From Mycolicibacterium baixiangningiae (GTDB lineage: Bacteria; Actinomycetota; Actinomycetes; Mycobacteriales; Mycobacteriaceae): DNA of 64,000 nt. Made by a program: the position numbers and the translations under genes. A model generated the notes under the pieces. It was not told the origin of the DNA and made no database searches. It was given only the letters and a program-made list of their open reading frames with translations. The stretch is from NCBI RefSeq assembly GCF_016313185.1, contig NZ_CP066218.1, positions 62,001-126,000 of the forward strand. The letters are read 5' to 3'. Position 1 is the first letter of the stretch; every line of letters begins with the position of its first letter. Positions 9,169-17,013 of the stretch are shown piece by piece.

Positions 9169-9795
9169 ATGACGGCCCCGCCGCAGACCTATCACCAGCG
9201 CGTTGCCGGAGAGAAGCGCGCCGCGATCATCGCCGCGGCGGCCTCGCTGTTTCTGGAGCGGGGATACGCCGACACATCCCTGGCACGGATCGCCGAGGTG
9301 GCCGCGGTGTCGACCGCGACGCTGTTCAAGCAGTTCCCCACCAAGGCCGAACTGTTCGCCGCAATGGTCGTCCAGTATTGGCAGCTGTCAGGCGCGGACC
9401 TGCAAGCACCTGCGATCGGGGATCCCGCCGCCGGCCTTCAGGTGCTGGGCAATCGCTACGTGGAGTTGATGTCTCGCGACGAGATGGTGGCCTTGTTCCG
9501 GATCGTGATTGCCGAGGCACCACGATTCCCCGATCTCGCCGAGGCTCAGTTCACCTTGGGCAAGGCGCCGTTCTTCAACTCGGTCAAAGGCTATCTGAGC
9601 GACGAGCACTCGGCGGGGACCCTCGACTGTGGTGATCCCGAGTTGGCGGCCACCCAATTCCTGGGCATGATCTCCAACTTCGCGTTCTGGCCACGCCTGC
9701 TCCTGATGGATTGGCATCCGAGCAACGACGACCTACAACACACGGTCGACGAGGCGGTGCGCGTCATCATCGCCCGATACGGCTCGCCGACCTGA
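9169..9795 (+). CDS. TetR family transcriptional regulator
   Basis: The protein has 208 residues from ATG 9169; an in-frame upstream start at 9142 would add nine residues without homology. The N-terminal HTH is clear: AAASLFLERGYADTSLARIAEVAAVSTATLF, here described by its pieces AAASLFLERGY and VSTATLFKQFPTKAELF. The C-terminal ligand domain has the FFNSVKGYL and FWPRLLLMDW segments common in mycobacterial TetR proteins. It probably represses the divergent SDR through the palindrome at 9078-9096 and may also control the SnoaL-like gene 34 bases downstream. Confidence 0.85.
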   Translation: MTAPPQTYHQRVAGEKRAAIIAAAASLFLERGYADTSLARIAEVAAVSTATLFKQFPTKAELFAAMVVQYWQLSGADLQAPAIGDPAAGLQVLGNRYVELMSRDEMVALFRIVIAEAPRFPDLAEAQFTLGKAPFFNSVKGYLSDEHSAGTLDCGDPELAATQFLGMISNFAFWPRLLLMDWHPSNDDLQHTVDEAVRVIIARYGSPT

Positions 9796-9829
9796 CACCT
9801 ATCCACTTTGCCGACCCACGGAGACCGCA

Positions 9830-10282
9830 GTGAGCAACAGCGACAACACCATCGAGACCATCGAGACCATCGAGACCATCTTGCGTGAGGCGACGGCTGC
9901 CGTGGCACGCCACGACATCGACGGTCTGATGGCGATGTTTCACGACGTGCCGCAGACCTTCGTCTACGACTTCTCCCCACCCCGTCGCATCGACCTAACC
10001 GAACTTCGCGAAAGCTTCACCGCCATGACCGAGGCCGCCCAGGGGCCGCTGACATGCGAAGTCGTCGAGGTCGCGACCGACGTCCTCGCCGACGACATCG
10101 CCTGGACCGCGGCCATCATGCACGTCACGGCGTCCATGAAAGACGAATCCGAGCTGAACATCACCTACCGGGCAACCGACCTCTGGCGCAAAATCGACGG
10201 CCGCTGGGCAGTCATCCACGAACACGCCTCCATGCCCGTCAATCCCCTCACCGGACAAGCCGACCTGCAATCCACCCCATGA
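9830..10282 (+). CDS. SnoaL/NTF2-like fold protein
   Basis: The 150-residue protein has the NTF2-like layout: N-terminal helix with VARHDIDGLMAMF, a FVYDFSPPRRI strand pair, and a C-terminal ATDLWRKIDGRWAVIHEHASMP that is typical of SnoaL-like or DUF4440-like ketosteroid-isomerase folds. No specific activity can be assigned. It follows the TetR gene by 34 bases on the same strand. The N-terminus carries a nine-base tandem repeat giving IETIETIET, which can vary in length by slippage without breaking the frame. Confidence 0.75.
   Translation: MSNSDNTIETIETIETILREATAAVARHDIDGLMAMFHDVPQTFVYDFSPPRRIDLTELRESFTAMTEAAQGPLTCEVVEVATDVLADDIAWTAAIMHVTASMKDESELNITYRATDLWRKIDGRWAVIHEHASMPVNPLTGQADLQSTP
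9851..9877 (+). repeat. Three in-frame copies of ATCGAGACC
   Basis: A 9-bp unit is repeated three times at codons 8-16 of the SnoaL-like gene, encoding Ile-Glu-Thr three times. Confidence 0.8.
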
Positions 10283-10432
10283 CACCGATGGCCGTCGCAC
10301 CGCGGGCGACCCATGCACCGGCAGAGCCCGGCACCACACCACCCGATGTCACCCAACCTCACCTGAACTCCCGCCGACCCGGTCTGCCTGGCCCACAGCT
10401 GAGACAAGAACTGGTCAACCCTCAATCTCAAG

Positions 10433-10452
10433 TCTCTAGAACCGAGACAGCA
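10433..10452 (+). repeat. Copy 1 of a 20-bp quasi-repeat flanking an adh-SDR-tetR cassette
   Basis: TCTCTAGAACCGAGACAGCA matches 13251-13270 at 17 of 20 positions. Each copy has a short GTCTC/GAGAC-type inverted core. See the matching copy and the finding. Confidence 0.5.
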
Positions 10453-10458
10453 TGGGGC

Positions 10459-10482
10459 CCTGCTTATTTCAAGTAGAGCAGG
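10459..10482 (-). terminator. Hairpin after the alcohol dehydrogenase gene
   Basis: CCTGCT at 10459-10464 pairs with AGCAGG at 10477-10482, immediately beyond the minus-strand stop at 10486. It is a weak but well-placed terminator candidate. Confidence 0.4.
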
Positions 10483-10485
10483 CTC

Positions 10486-11502
10486 TTACTGCGCTGCTAC
10501 GACAGCCCGATAGCGGACGTCTCCTGAGCGCACCCGGCCGATTGCCTCGTTGATGTTGGGCATCGGGAAAACGTCGACTTGTGGCCGCACTCCGGTGCGG
10601 GCAGCGAAATCGAGCATTTGCATGGTCTCGCCGGGGGATGCGACCAGTCCACCGGCGATCCGTTTTTCGGAGAAGACCAGCGATAGGGCGCTGAGCTGCA
10701 TTGCGCTTTCCGGTACGCCAACTGTGATGAGGGTTCCCTGCGGCTTCAAGGCGGCCAAGTAGTCATCCCAGGGGATGTCGGCGGACACGGTGCTGATGAT
10801 GAAGTCCAATGTGCCTGACGCCATGGCCAATTCGTGTGTGCCGCGAGTAGTGATGAAGTGGTCGGCGCCCAGTTCGAGGGCGTCGTTGCGCTTGTCCGGT
10901 GACGACGAGATGGCGGTAACCTCGCACCCCCAGGCGCGGGCGAACTGGATGGCCAGATGGCCGAGACCGCCGATGCCCACTATGCCCACGTGATCGGTCG
11001 GCTTGATGCTGTGCCGGATGAACGGTGCGTACACCGTGACACCTCCGCAGAGCAGCGGACCAGCGTGCAGCAGTTCAATGGCCTCAGGTAGGGGGTAGGC
11101 GAAGCGCCAGTCGCTGGCCCGCACCGAGGACGCGAACCCGCCTCGATCACCGCGGAATGCGGTGCTGTCTCTGCTGGCGCAGAGTTGTTGGCGACCGGTT
11201 ACACAGTATTGGCAGCTCATGCAGGATCCGGCGACCCCACCGACAACGACACGTTGGCCGACCGCGAGGCGTCCGGTGTCGACCAGCGTCCCAACGGCCC
11301 TCACGATGCCTGCGACCTCATGGCCTGCGACGACCGGAACCCCTGCGCCCCAGTCATTGTCGATCACCATCAGATCGGTGTGGCATACCCCGCAGTGAGT
11401 GACCTCGACGTCGACTTCTAACGGTCCTGGTTCGCCGGCGTCGTACTCGTAGAGCGTGAGATCGGCGCCTGGGGCGAGGGCGGCGTAGGCATTGACTCGC
11501 AT
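10486..11502 (-). CDS. Zinc-dependent alcohol dehydrogenase
   Basis: The 338-residue medium-chain dehydrogenase has catalytic zinc ligands in CGVCHTD (Cys37) and GHE (His62 region), a structural zinc lobe CMSCQYC with a further Cys in QQLC, and a nucleotide-binding GIGGLGHLAIQ motif at about 177. The pattern resembles the cinnamyl-alcohol/AdhC-like branch common in mycobacteria, usually NADP-dependent. It is followed upstream on the same strand by an SDR 49 bases away, so the two probably form an operon for alcohol/aldehyde or ketone metabolism, with the divergent TetR as likely regulator. Confidence 0.88.
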   Translation of the reverse strand: MRVNAYAALAPGADLTLYEYDAGEPGPLEVDVEVTHCGVCHTDLMVIDNDWGAGVPVVAGHEVAGIVRAVGTLVDTGRLAVGQRVVVGGVAGSCMSCQYCVTGRQQLCASRDSTAFRGDRGGFASSVRASDWRFAYPLPEAIELLHAGPLLCGGVTVYAPFIRHSIKPTDHVGIVGIGGLGHLAIQFARAWGCEVTAISSSPDKRNDALELGADHFITTRGTHELAMASGTLDFIISTVSADIPWDDYLAALKPQGTLITVGVPESAMQLSALSLVFSEKRIAGGLVASPGETMQMLDFAARTGVRPQVDVFPMPNINEAIGRVRSGDVRYRAVVAAQ

Positions 11503-11551
11503 GCGATTTACCTTCCGGGTTGGCTATCGAGGAGGTCGGAGGGCTGCGGAC

Positions 11552-12448
11552 TCAACGGCGAGTAGGAGCGGAGTCGAGTTGGGCGTTTTCCTTCGGCAAG
11601 TGAGGCCGTAGAGCGGCGGCGAAGATGCGGTCGAGTAGACGATCGGGCAGTAGTCGCATCACCGGGAGCAGCGCGGCTTCGCGGTCGACGGTGTAACGCG
11701 TGCGTGGCTTGCGTGCGGTGATGGCCTTGGCGATCACCGCGGCCGCGGCCTCGGCGGGTACTCCCGATTTCGTCGACGCTTCAGCCTGAGCGTTGACTGC
11801 GTGCACCAGCCCGCCGTATCGGTGGCGCTGCGCAGGTGTCATCGCGGCGAGCGGATCGTGGGCGCTGGCGATGGCTCTGCCGAGCATCTCCGTGCGCACA
11901 GCGCCAGGTTCGATCACGACCACCTGCACCCCGTGGGGGGCCACCTCGCGTCGCAGCGAGTCGCTCATCGCTTCGAGCGCGAATTTCGTGCCCGCGTACG
12001 GACCGTAGGTGGCCATCGCGATCTTGCCTCCCACCGAACTGATATTGACCACCCGGCCCCCGCTCTCGATCAGCGTCGGCAAGAGCGCCTGAATCACCGC
12101 GACGTGGCCGAACAGGTTGACCTCGAACATGTCTCGCCACTGATCAATCCCGAAGACCTCGATCGGAACGTTGGCCTGCACCGCGGCGTTGTTCACCAAC
12201 GCCCGCAGTGGCCGGCCCCGCGGATCCTCAGACACCCGACTGGCAAGCGCTCGGATCTGGTCGGAATTGGTGATGTCCAGAATCAGCGGCTCGACATTCG
12301 CCGCCTGGATGGCGTCGGCGTCGCGTTCGCGCCGAACACCGGCGAGCACGTGGAACCCCCGCTGGGCCATCTCGCGGGCCGTGGCCGCCCCGATACCGGT
12401 AGAGGCACCGGTGATCACAATCAGCTCATTTTCAGTTGACATCGTCAT
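11552..12448 (-). CDS. Short-chain dehydrogenase/reductase
   Basis: The 298-residue SDR has TGASTGIG near residue 14, NNAAV at about 86, NISSVGG and YAGTK as catalytic Ser, Tyr and Lys. The longer C-terminus after VIEPGAVRT (helical, Arg-rich) is usual for SDRs of the retinol/steroid-dehydrogenase-like branch. Translation starts at ATG 12448; the second ATG is two codons later. It is divergent from the TetR gene at 12500, with a palindrome between them. Confidence 0.85.
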   Translation of the reverse strand: MTMSTENELIVITGASTGIGAATAREMAQRGFHVLAGVRRERDADAIQAANVEPLILDITNSDQIRALASRVSEDPRGRPLRALVNNAAVQANVPIEVFGIDQWRDMFEVNLFGHVAVIQALLPTLIESGGRVVNISSVGGKIAMATYGPYAGTKFALEAMSDSLRREVAPHGVQVVVIEPGAVRTEMLGRAIASAHDPLAAMTPAQRHRYGGLVHAVNAQAEASTKSGVPAEAAAAVIAKAITARKPRTRYTVDREAALLPVMRLLPDRLLDRIFAAALRPHLPKENAQLDSAPTRR

Positions 12449-12471
12449 CTCACAAGCCTTGCGGAGTCAGA

Positions 12472-12482
12472 TGACAGTGTCA
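12472..12482. promoter_or_regulatory. 11-bp perfect palindrome, candidate TetR operator
   Basis: TGACA-G-TGTCA lies in the 51-bp gap between the divergent SDR and TetR starts, 17 bases from the TetR ATG, where binding would cover both promoters. Confidence 0.55.
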
Positions 12483-12499
12483 ACTAGGATGGTCGGACT

Positions 12500-13081
12500 A
12501 TGAGTCGCGAGGAATCAGCGGCTGCCACCCGCCGCACCCTGCTCGACCAGGCCGCCCTGCTGCTGGACGTTGGCGGTCTCGACGCGGTGACGTTGCGCGA
12601 GGTCGGTGCTCGCGCGGGTGTGAGTCGGGGTGCGCCGTACCGGCACTTCGCGGACAAGGAGGGTCTCCTGACCGCGGTGGCTGCGGAGGGCTGGAAACGC
12701 CTCGGTGATCACATGCAGGAGTTGCAAACCGAAGTTGGGCTTTCATCTGTCGACAAGCTGCGCGCGGCGCTGAATCACGTCATCACCGTCAGCCGACAAC
12801 AGCCCCACCTGTACCGGCTGATGTTCAGCCCCCCAGCAGGGGACCCAACCGCAGTGGTCCGCGCCGCGCAACGCATGTGCGACGAGTTCCTCGCCATCGT
12901 CGCCGGCGTCGCCGGCAATGATCGCGCTGAGCGCTACGCCGCCATACTCCTGACTGGTGCACATGGTGCCGTAGGCCTGGAAATGAGTGGCCTTCTGCAC
13001 ACCGACAAGTGGCAGACCACGGCCGAAGAACTCACCGACAACCTGCTCGCCCTCATGAACGACGCCGACCATCGAGCCTGA
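12500..13081 (+). CDS. TetR family transcriptional regulator
   Basis: The protein has 193 residues. The N-terminal HTH reads LREVGARAGVSRGAPYRHFADKEGL in pieces LREVGARAGVSRGAPYRHF, matching the tetracycline-repressor HTH. The C-terminal domain (LYRLMFSPPAGD, GLEMSGLL) is of the TetR_C_33/WHG type seen in many actinobacterial regulators. It likely autoregulates and represses the divergent SDR-ADH pair through 12472-12482. Confidence 0.85.
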   Translation: MSREESAAATRRTLLDQAALLLDVGGLDAVTLREVGARAGVSRGAPYRHFADKEGLLTAVAAEGWKRLGDHMQELQTEVGLSSVDKLRAALNHVITVSRQQPHLYRLMFSPPAGDPTAVVRAAQRMCDEFLAIVAGVAGNDRAERYAAILLTGAHGAVGLEMSGLLHTDKWQTTAEELTDNLLALMNDADHRA

Positions 13082-13481
13082 CTGAAACTGGCCACACCCC
13101 TCGGCTCATACTGATCGACGTGTTCTCACGGTTGCCTCTTCGGCATCATGTCATGGTGATCTGAGGCCGACCCTGAGCTTCACAGACGCTTACGACAGAG
13201 CATCCGATAAAGCTGCACTCCCAATGAGACTGGATGTGATCGGTCCCGTTTCTCTAGGAATGAGACAGCAGCTATATCGGGGGGTCGTCCACAAGGACCG
13301 GCTCCGGAGGCTCCCGGAACGGGCGGCGCCAGAGGTCGCCCGTCTCATCTGCGAACTGCATCTGCGAACTGGATGTCGGCTCGGACCTCACCGGGGCCCG
13401 CGACGTTGACGGTTCTGGAACGCGGGGCCGATTGCTTCAGAAGCCATGGGGATCGGGCGCGGCCGCCGCGATGATCAGTCG
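13082..13481. other. 400-bp stretch without a supported gene
   Basis: It holds the second 20-bp quasi-repeat (13251-13270) and a tandem 13-bp repeat (CATCTGCGAACTG twice, 13346-13371). Small frames here have no recognisable content. The 3' part should contain the LysR promoter. Confidence 0.5.
13251..13270 (+). repeat. Copy 2 of the 20-bp quasi-repeat
   Basis: TCTCTAGGAATGAGACAGCA, 17 of 20 bases identical to 10433-10452. A third partial copy, TCTCTAGG, is at 14420-14427. Confidence 0.5.
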
Positions 13482-14414
13482 ATGACGCACGACGGGATCA
13501 AAGACGTCACTTTCGTTGATCTGGAGACGTTCGTGGCGTTTGCGCGCTCGGAGCATTTTGGGCACACGGCGGCCGACCTGGGGGTCAGCGTCGCCACCGT
13601 GCAGCGCGTCGTCCGGTCGCTGGAGCGCAAACTGGGGGTGTCACTGATCGAGCAGTCGGGTCGACGGGTCCGCATGCTGCCGGCTGGGCGGGTGCTCGAG
13701 CGGGAGGCGCACGCCGTACTGCGCGGCAGGCAGGACGCGATCTCCAACACACGCGCCGACGCCGGCCACACGAGTCTGCTGCGGACAGCCCACACCTTCT
13801 CACTCGGGCTCGGTTTCGTCCCCGACGTGCTCGCCGAACTGCTCGAGCAGGTCCCCGGAGTGCGGTTCCGCTGCTGGCAGGGGTCGGCGACCGACGTCAT
13901 CGCAGCGCTGCTGCGCGGTGAGGCGGACGTCGCCTTCACTTCGGTGGCTCCCTCTGAGCGCGACTTCGTGGTCGAGCCGTTGTTCACCGAGGCGCTGCTG
14001 CTCGCCCTGCCCGCAGACGATCCGTTGGCGTCGGCTGGCAGCGCCTCGCTCGACGATGTGCGCGACCGCCCGTTCGTAGCCATGGAGCTTGGCGCGAGCA
14101 GCCGCACATCGATGGTGAATGCCTGTGCCAGAGCAGGATTCGTGCCACGTATTGCCGCGGAAGGCAATGATCTGTTTGTTGTCGAGTCGATGGTGGGTGC
14201 GGGTATCGGCGTCTCCCTGGTGCCGCAGGGGATGACCGACCATCAGCACCCCCGCGTGGTGCGGGTACCGATCGCCCACCCGCTGATCCCGGACCGGACG
14301 GTCCTGCTGGTGTACCCGCGGGCGAGCGCCCAGTTCGCCAACGTGCAGGTGCTGAGCAAGATCGCGCTTCTGCGCGGCCGGATGCGCCAGGAATCGTTCC
14401 AGAAATTGCAATGA
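13482..14414 (+). CDS. LysR family transcriptional regulator
   Basis: The protein has 310 residues from ATG 13482; an in-frame start at 13446 adds 12 basic residues outside the family pattern. The HTH is clear (FGHTAADLGVSVATVQRVV, LERKLGVSLIEQSGR), followed by the usual effector domain with ALLRGEADVAFTS and GIGVSLVPQGM. Many LysR regulators sense a carboxylic acid. It lies 54 bases upstream of, and in the same direction as, the PrpD/TTT operon, and is therefore a likely activator of it, although LysR genes are more often divergent from their targets. Confidence 0.85.
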   Translation: MTHDGIKDVTFVDLETFVAFARSEHFGHTAADLGVSVATVQRVVRSLERKLGVSLIEQSGRRVRMLPAGRVLEREAHAVLRGRQDAISNTRADAGHTSLLRTAHTFSLGLGFVPDVLAELLEQVPGVRFRCWQGSATDVIAALLRGEADVAFTSVAPSERDFVVEPLFTEALLLALPADDPLASAGSASLDDVRDRPFVAMELGASSRTSMVNACARAGFVPRIAAEGNDLFVVESMVGAGIGVSLVPQGMTDHQHPRVVRVPIAHPLIPDRTVLLVYPRASAQFANVQVLSKIALLRGRMRQESFQKLQ

Positions 14415-14468
14415 TCCTGTCTCTAGGCGGCGTTGTTCGGCCCGATCGGCCTTCGTAGCGTTCACCGC

Positions 14469-15827
14469 ATGTCCACCTCTGTGTCTCAGCGCACATCTCG
14501 ATTCAGCCATGACCTGGCTCACGCTGCCTCCCGCCCGCTACCCGACGGTGCCAACCGCGCCGCGCGACGGTCGTTGTTCAACGTCCTCGGCACCACCATC
14601 GGCGCGGCCACCTCACCGGCCGTGGAGGTGATGCTCGCGACCGCGAGCGGACTCGAGGTCAGCGGGCCGGTGCCCGTTCTGGGCCGACGCGACACCGTCG
14701 ACCGGCACTGGGGTGCGCTGATCGCAGGAACGGCCGGTCACTACGACGATTTCGACGACACCCACCTGGCCACGGTGATCCACCCCGGCGCGGCGACACT
14801 CGGCGCGCTCGTCGCCCTGTCCGACACGCCCGTGTCCTCGGGTGAGGTGTTTTTGCGCGCGTTGGCGCTCGGGTGTGAGGCCCAACTGCGGATCGGCAAC
14901 GCCATCTCGCCGAACCACTACGACCGTGGGTGGCACATCACCGGCACCTGCGGGGTCTTCGGCGCGACCGTGGCCGCTGCGGTGATCCTCGGCTACGACG
15001 CCGACCAGTTGGAAGCCGCCTTGGCTGCGGCATCGACGATGACGCTGGGTCACCGTGAGGCATTCGGGTCGATGACCAAGCCGTTCCACGCGGGTAAGGC
15101 CGCCGCGAACGGGATCCTCGCGGCCCAGCGTGCTGCCGACGGCGCTGCCGCCTTCCATGCCCTCGGTGACGACGGCATCCTGACGATGTTCGCCGACGCC
15201 GTCGACGACGTGGAGCTGTTCGGATCGTGGGATCGTGACTGGGAGTTGGAGCGCAACGCGTTCAAGCCGTACCCGTGCGGAATCGTGGCGCACCCGGCGA
15301 TCGACGCGGCGATCGAAGCCAGCGCGCAGGTAACTGCCGACACCATCGTCGGAATCGACGTGAGCTGCCACCCCCTGGTGCCGGAGCTGATGGGGATCGA
15401 GCAACCCGCCGACGGGCTGCAGGCGCGGTTCTCGGCCCGGCACGGCGTCGCCGTCGGACTGCTCGACGGCATCGTCGGCCTGGCACAGTTCAGCGACACG
15501 CGGGCCACGTCGGCCGACGCCACCCGGTTGCGGGCCGTCACCAGGTTGGTCCCGGGCGACGACTGTGCCCGCGACGCGGCGACGGTCACGGTGCACTCGT
15601 CCGACCGCCACGACGTCGTCGCGCACGTCCCGCACGCCCGGGGCAGCCTGGCCCGCCCGCTCACCGACGCCGAGTTGCTGGCGAAGGTGAGCGCTCTCAC
15701 CGAGCCGGTGCTCGGGGACGGCAGCGGTGCCGCACTTCTGCGTGCGGTCGAAAACATCGGGACACCGACAGGATTCGCCGACGTGCTGTCCGCAGCGCTC
15801 CCGGCACACGAGAGGGAACAGGTATGA
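14469..15827 (+). CDS. MmgE/PrpD family protein
   Basis: The 452-residue protein is of full MmgE/PrpD length. Seen are the N-terminal helical domain with HYDDFDDTHL (family consensus for the active-site Asp/His loop), WHITGTCGVFGA, and SMTKPFHAGKAAANG, then the lid domain from about 270 (KPYPCGIVAHPAID). Family members include 2-methylcitrate dehydratase and cis-aconitate decarboxylase, acting on tricarboxylates. ATG 14469 was chosen over the TTG at 14433. The stop overlaps the next start by 4 bases (ATGA). Coupled to a tricarboxylate transporter, it probably acts on an imported polycarboxylate. Confidence 0.85.
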   Translation: MSTSVSQRTSRFSHDLAHAASRPLPDGANRAARRSLFNVLGTTIGAATSPAVEVMLATASGLEVSGPVPVLGRRDTVDRHWGALIAGTAGHYDDFDDTHLATVIHPGAATLGALVALSDTPVSSGEVFLRALALGCEAQLRIGNAISPNHYDRGWHITGTCGVFGATVAAAVILGYDADQLEAALAAASTMTLGHREAFGSMTKPFHAGKAAANGILAAQRAADGAAAFHALGDDGILTMFADAVDDVELFGSWDRDWELERNAFKPYPCGIVAHPAIDAAIEASAQVTADTIVGIDVSCHPLVPELMGIEQPADGLQARFSARHGVAVGLLDGIVGLAQFSDTRATSADATRLRAVTRLVPGDDCARDAATVTVHSSDRHDVVAHVPHARGSLARPLTDAELLAKVSALTEPVLGDGSGAALLRAVENIGTPTGFADVLSAALPAHEREQV

Positions 15828-16378
15828 CCTACATCGACGACATCGTGACGTTCATTGCGACCGCTGAATCGAAGGCCGACGATCAGTCGCCCGAACTCGA
15901 ATGGGGCGCGGTACGGGCCGCCGTCGACGCCGCGGCCGAGCACCTCCCGGGGGCCGACACGTCGCTGGCCTACGCGGTTGGCTGCGTAGTCGCCGAAGAG
16001 GTTGCGGCGGTTCTGGATTCGGCGAAGGCCGCAGACGGGTGGAGTCGACGCAGCGTCGCCGGAGTGATCGGCGCGGGCGCGGCGGTCGGCCGTCTGCTGG
16101 ACTTCGACGACGCCAAGCTGCGCCACCTACTGGGCCTGTGCGCGACACAGGCGACGGGTCTGCGGAGCCTCGACGACACCGACACCGGCTCGCTGCAGGT
16201 TGCCAAGGCCGCCGTCGACGCGGTGGAGGCCGCGTTGCTGGTGTCCAACGGCTTCACCTCCTCGGCAGACGGACTGACGGGCCGCAGAGGCCTCTTCGCA
16301 CTGATGGCGCCGGGTGCCACGCCGCCGTCGACGTTCGACGGAGGAACTCGAACCGAGGGGGTGCGCCATCGTGAGTGA
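15824..16378 (+). CDS. Short MmgE/PrpD-like protein
   Basis: The 184-residue protein matches only the central helical segment of MmgE/PrpD proteins: GVIGAGAAVGRLLDFDDAK, then LGLCATQATGLRSLDDTD and GFTSSADGLTGRRGLFALM line up with GHIGAAAAAGRVLKL, TQAAGLKSVYGTDG and GITSSSDIIEGPRGILAVM of the PrpD protein at 19575-20942. The active-site loop and lid domain are missing. It overlaps its neighbours by 4 bases upstream and 8 bases downstream, so it is an integral operon member. It may be a non-catalytic partner subunit of a neighbouring PrpD protein; that is inference. Confidence 0.7.
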   Translation: MTYIDDIVTFIATAESKADDQSPELEWGAVRAAVDAAAEHLPGADTSLAYAVGCVVAEEVAAVLDSAKAADGWSRRSVAGVIGAGAAVGRLLDFDDAKLRHLLGLCATQATGLRSLDDTDTGSLQVAKAAVDAVEAALLVSNGFTSSADGLTGRRGLFALMAPGATPPSTFDGGTRTEGVRHRE

Positions 16379-16961
16379 CTCGAGCGGGACGGTCGATGCT
16401 CGACAGAAGTTCCCCGAGCCGAATCTCCCCGAGTCGCCCCTCGACCTCGAGGCTGACAAGGAACCGCCGACGGAGGAGGAGCTTCGGCTGACCCGACGGG
16501 TGCACGTAGTGCTCGGCACCGTCGTGGCGGCGCTGGGTGCGTGGCTGCTGTACCTCAGCTCGACGGATCTGCCGTTCCGCGGTGACAACGGTGAGCCAGG
16601 GCCGGGGTTGCTCCCGGTGCTGTTGACGATCTGCCTCATTGCACTCGGGTTGTTGCTGTCCGTGGTCTCGGCGTTCGGACCCCGCGCGCGCAGTAGCGAG
16701 GCGCCGACGCTCTCGTTCGGCCGGACCGAGATCAGCCGGGCACTCATGGTCTGGCTGGCGCTGGCGGTCTCCACAGCACTGCTCGAGCCCGCAGGCTTCC
16801 TGGTGGCGGGTGAGGTGCTGATCCTGGCGATCATCCTCGTCGTCGAACGGATGCGCTCCATCCCGCAGGTCATCGCCCTTGTGCTGTTGCCGCCGGCGAT
16901 GTACCTGCTGTTCGACGTGCTGCTCGAGGTCCACCTCCCGATCGGAACCATCTGGCAATGA
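16371..16961 (+). CDS. tctB: TctB-type small membrane subunit of a tripartite tricarboxylate transporter
   Basis: The 196-residue protein (GTG start at 16371, overlapping the preceding stop by 8 bases) has a hydrophilic N-terminus of about 40 residues and then about four hydrophobic segments: VVLGTVVAALGAWLLYL, LLPVLLTICLIALGLLL, a third beginning RALMVWLALAVSTALL, and a fourth with MRSIPQVIALVLLPPAMY. The GPGLLPVL motif after the first pair is typical of TctB. It sits before TctA, and with TctC completes a TTT secondary transporter. Confidence 0.8.
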   Translation: MSDSSGTVDARQKFPEPNLPESPLDLEADKEPPTEEELRLTRRVHVVLGTVVAALGAWLLYLSSTDLPFRGDNGEPGPGLLPVLLTICLIALGLLLSVVSAFGPRARSSEAPTLSFGRTEISRALMVWLALAVSTALLEPAGFLVAGEVLILAIILVVERMRSIPQVIALVLLPPAMYLLFDVLLEVHLPIGTIWQ

Positions 16962-17013
16962 ACACATTCGAAGGTTTACCCGGGCAACGCCCAACCGTGA
17001 TCGGAGGTAGTCG

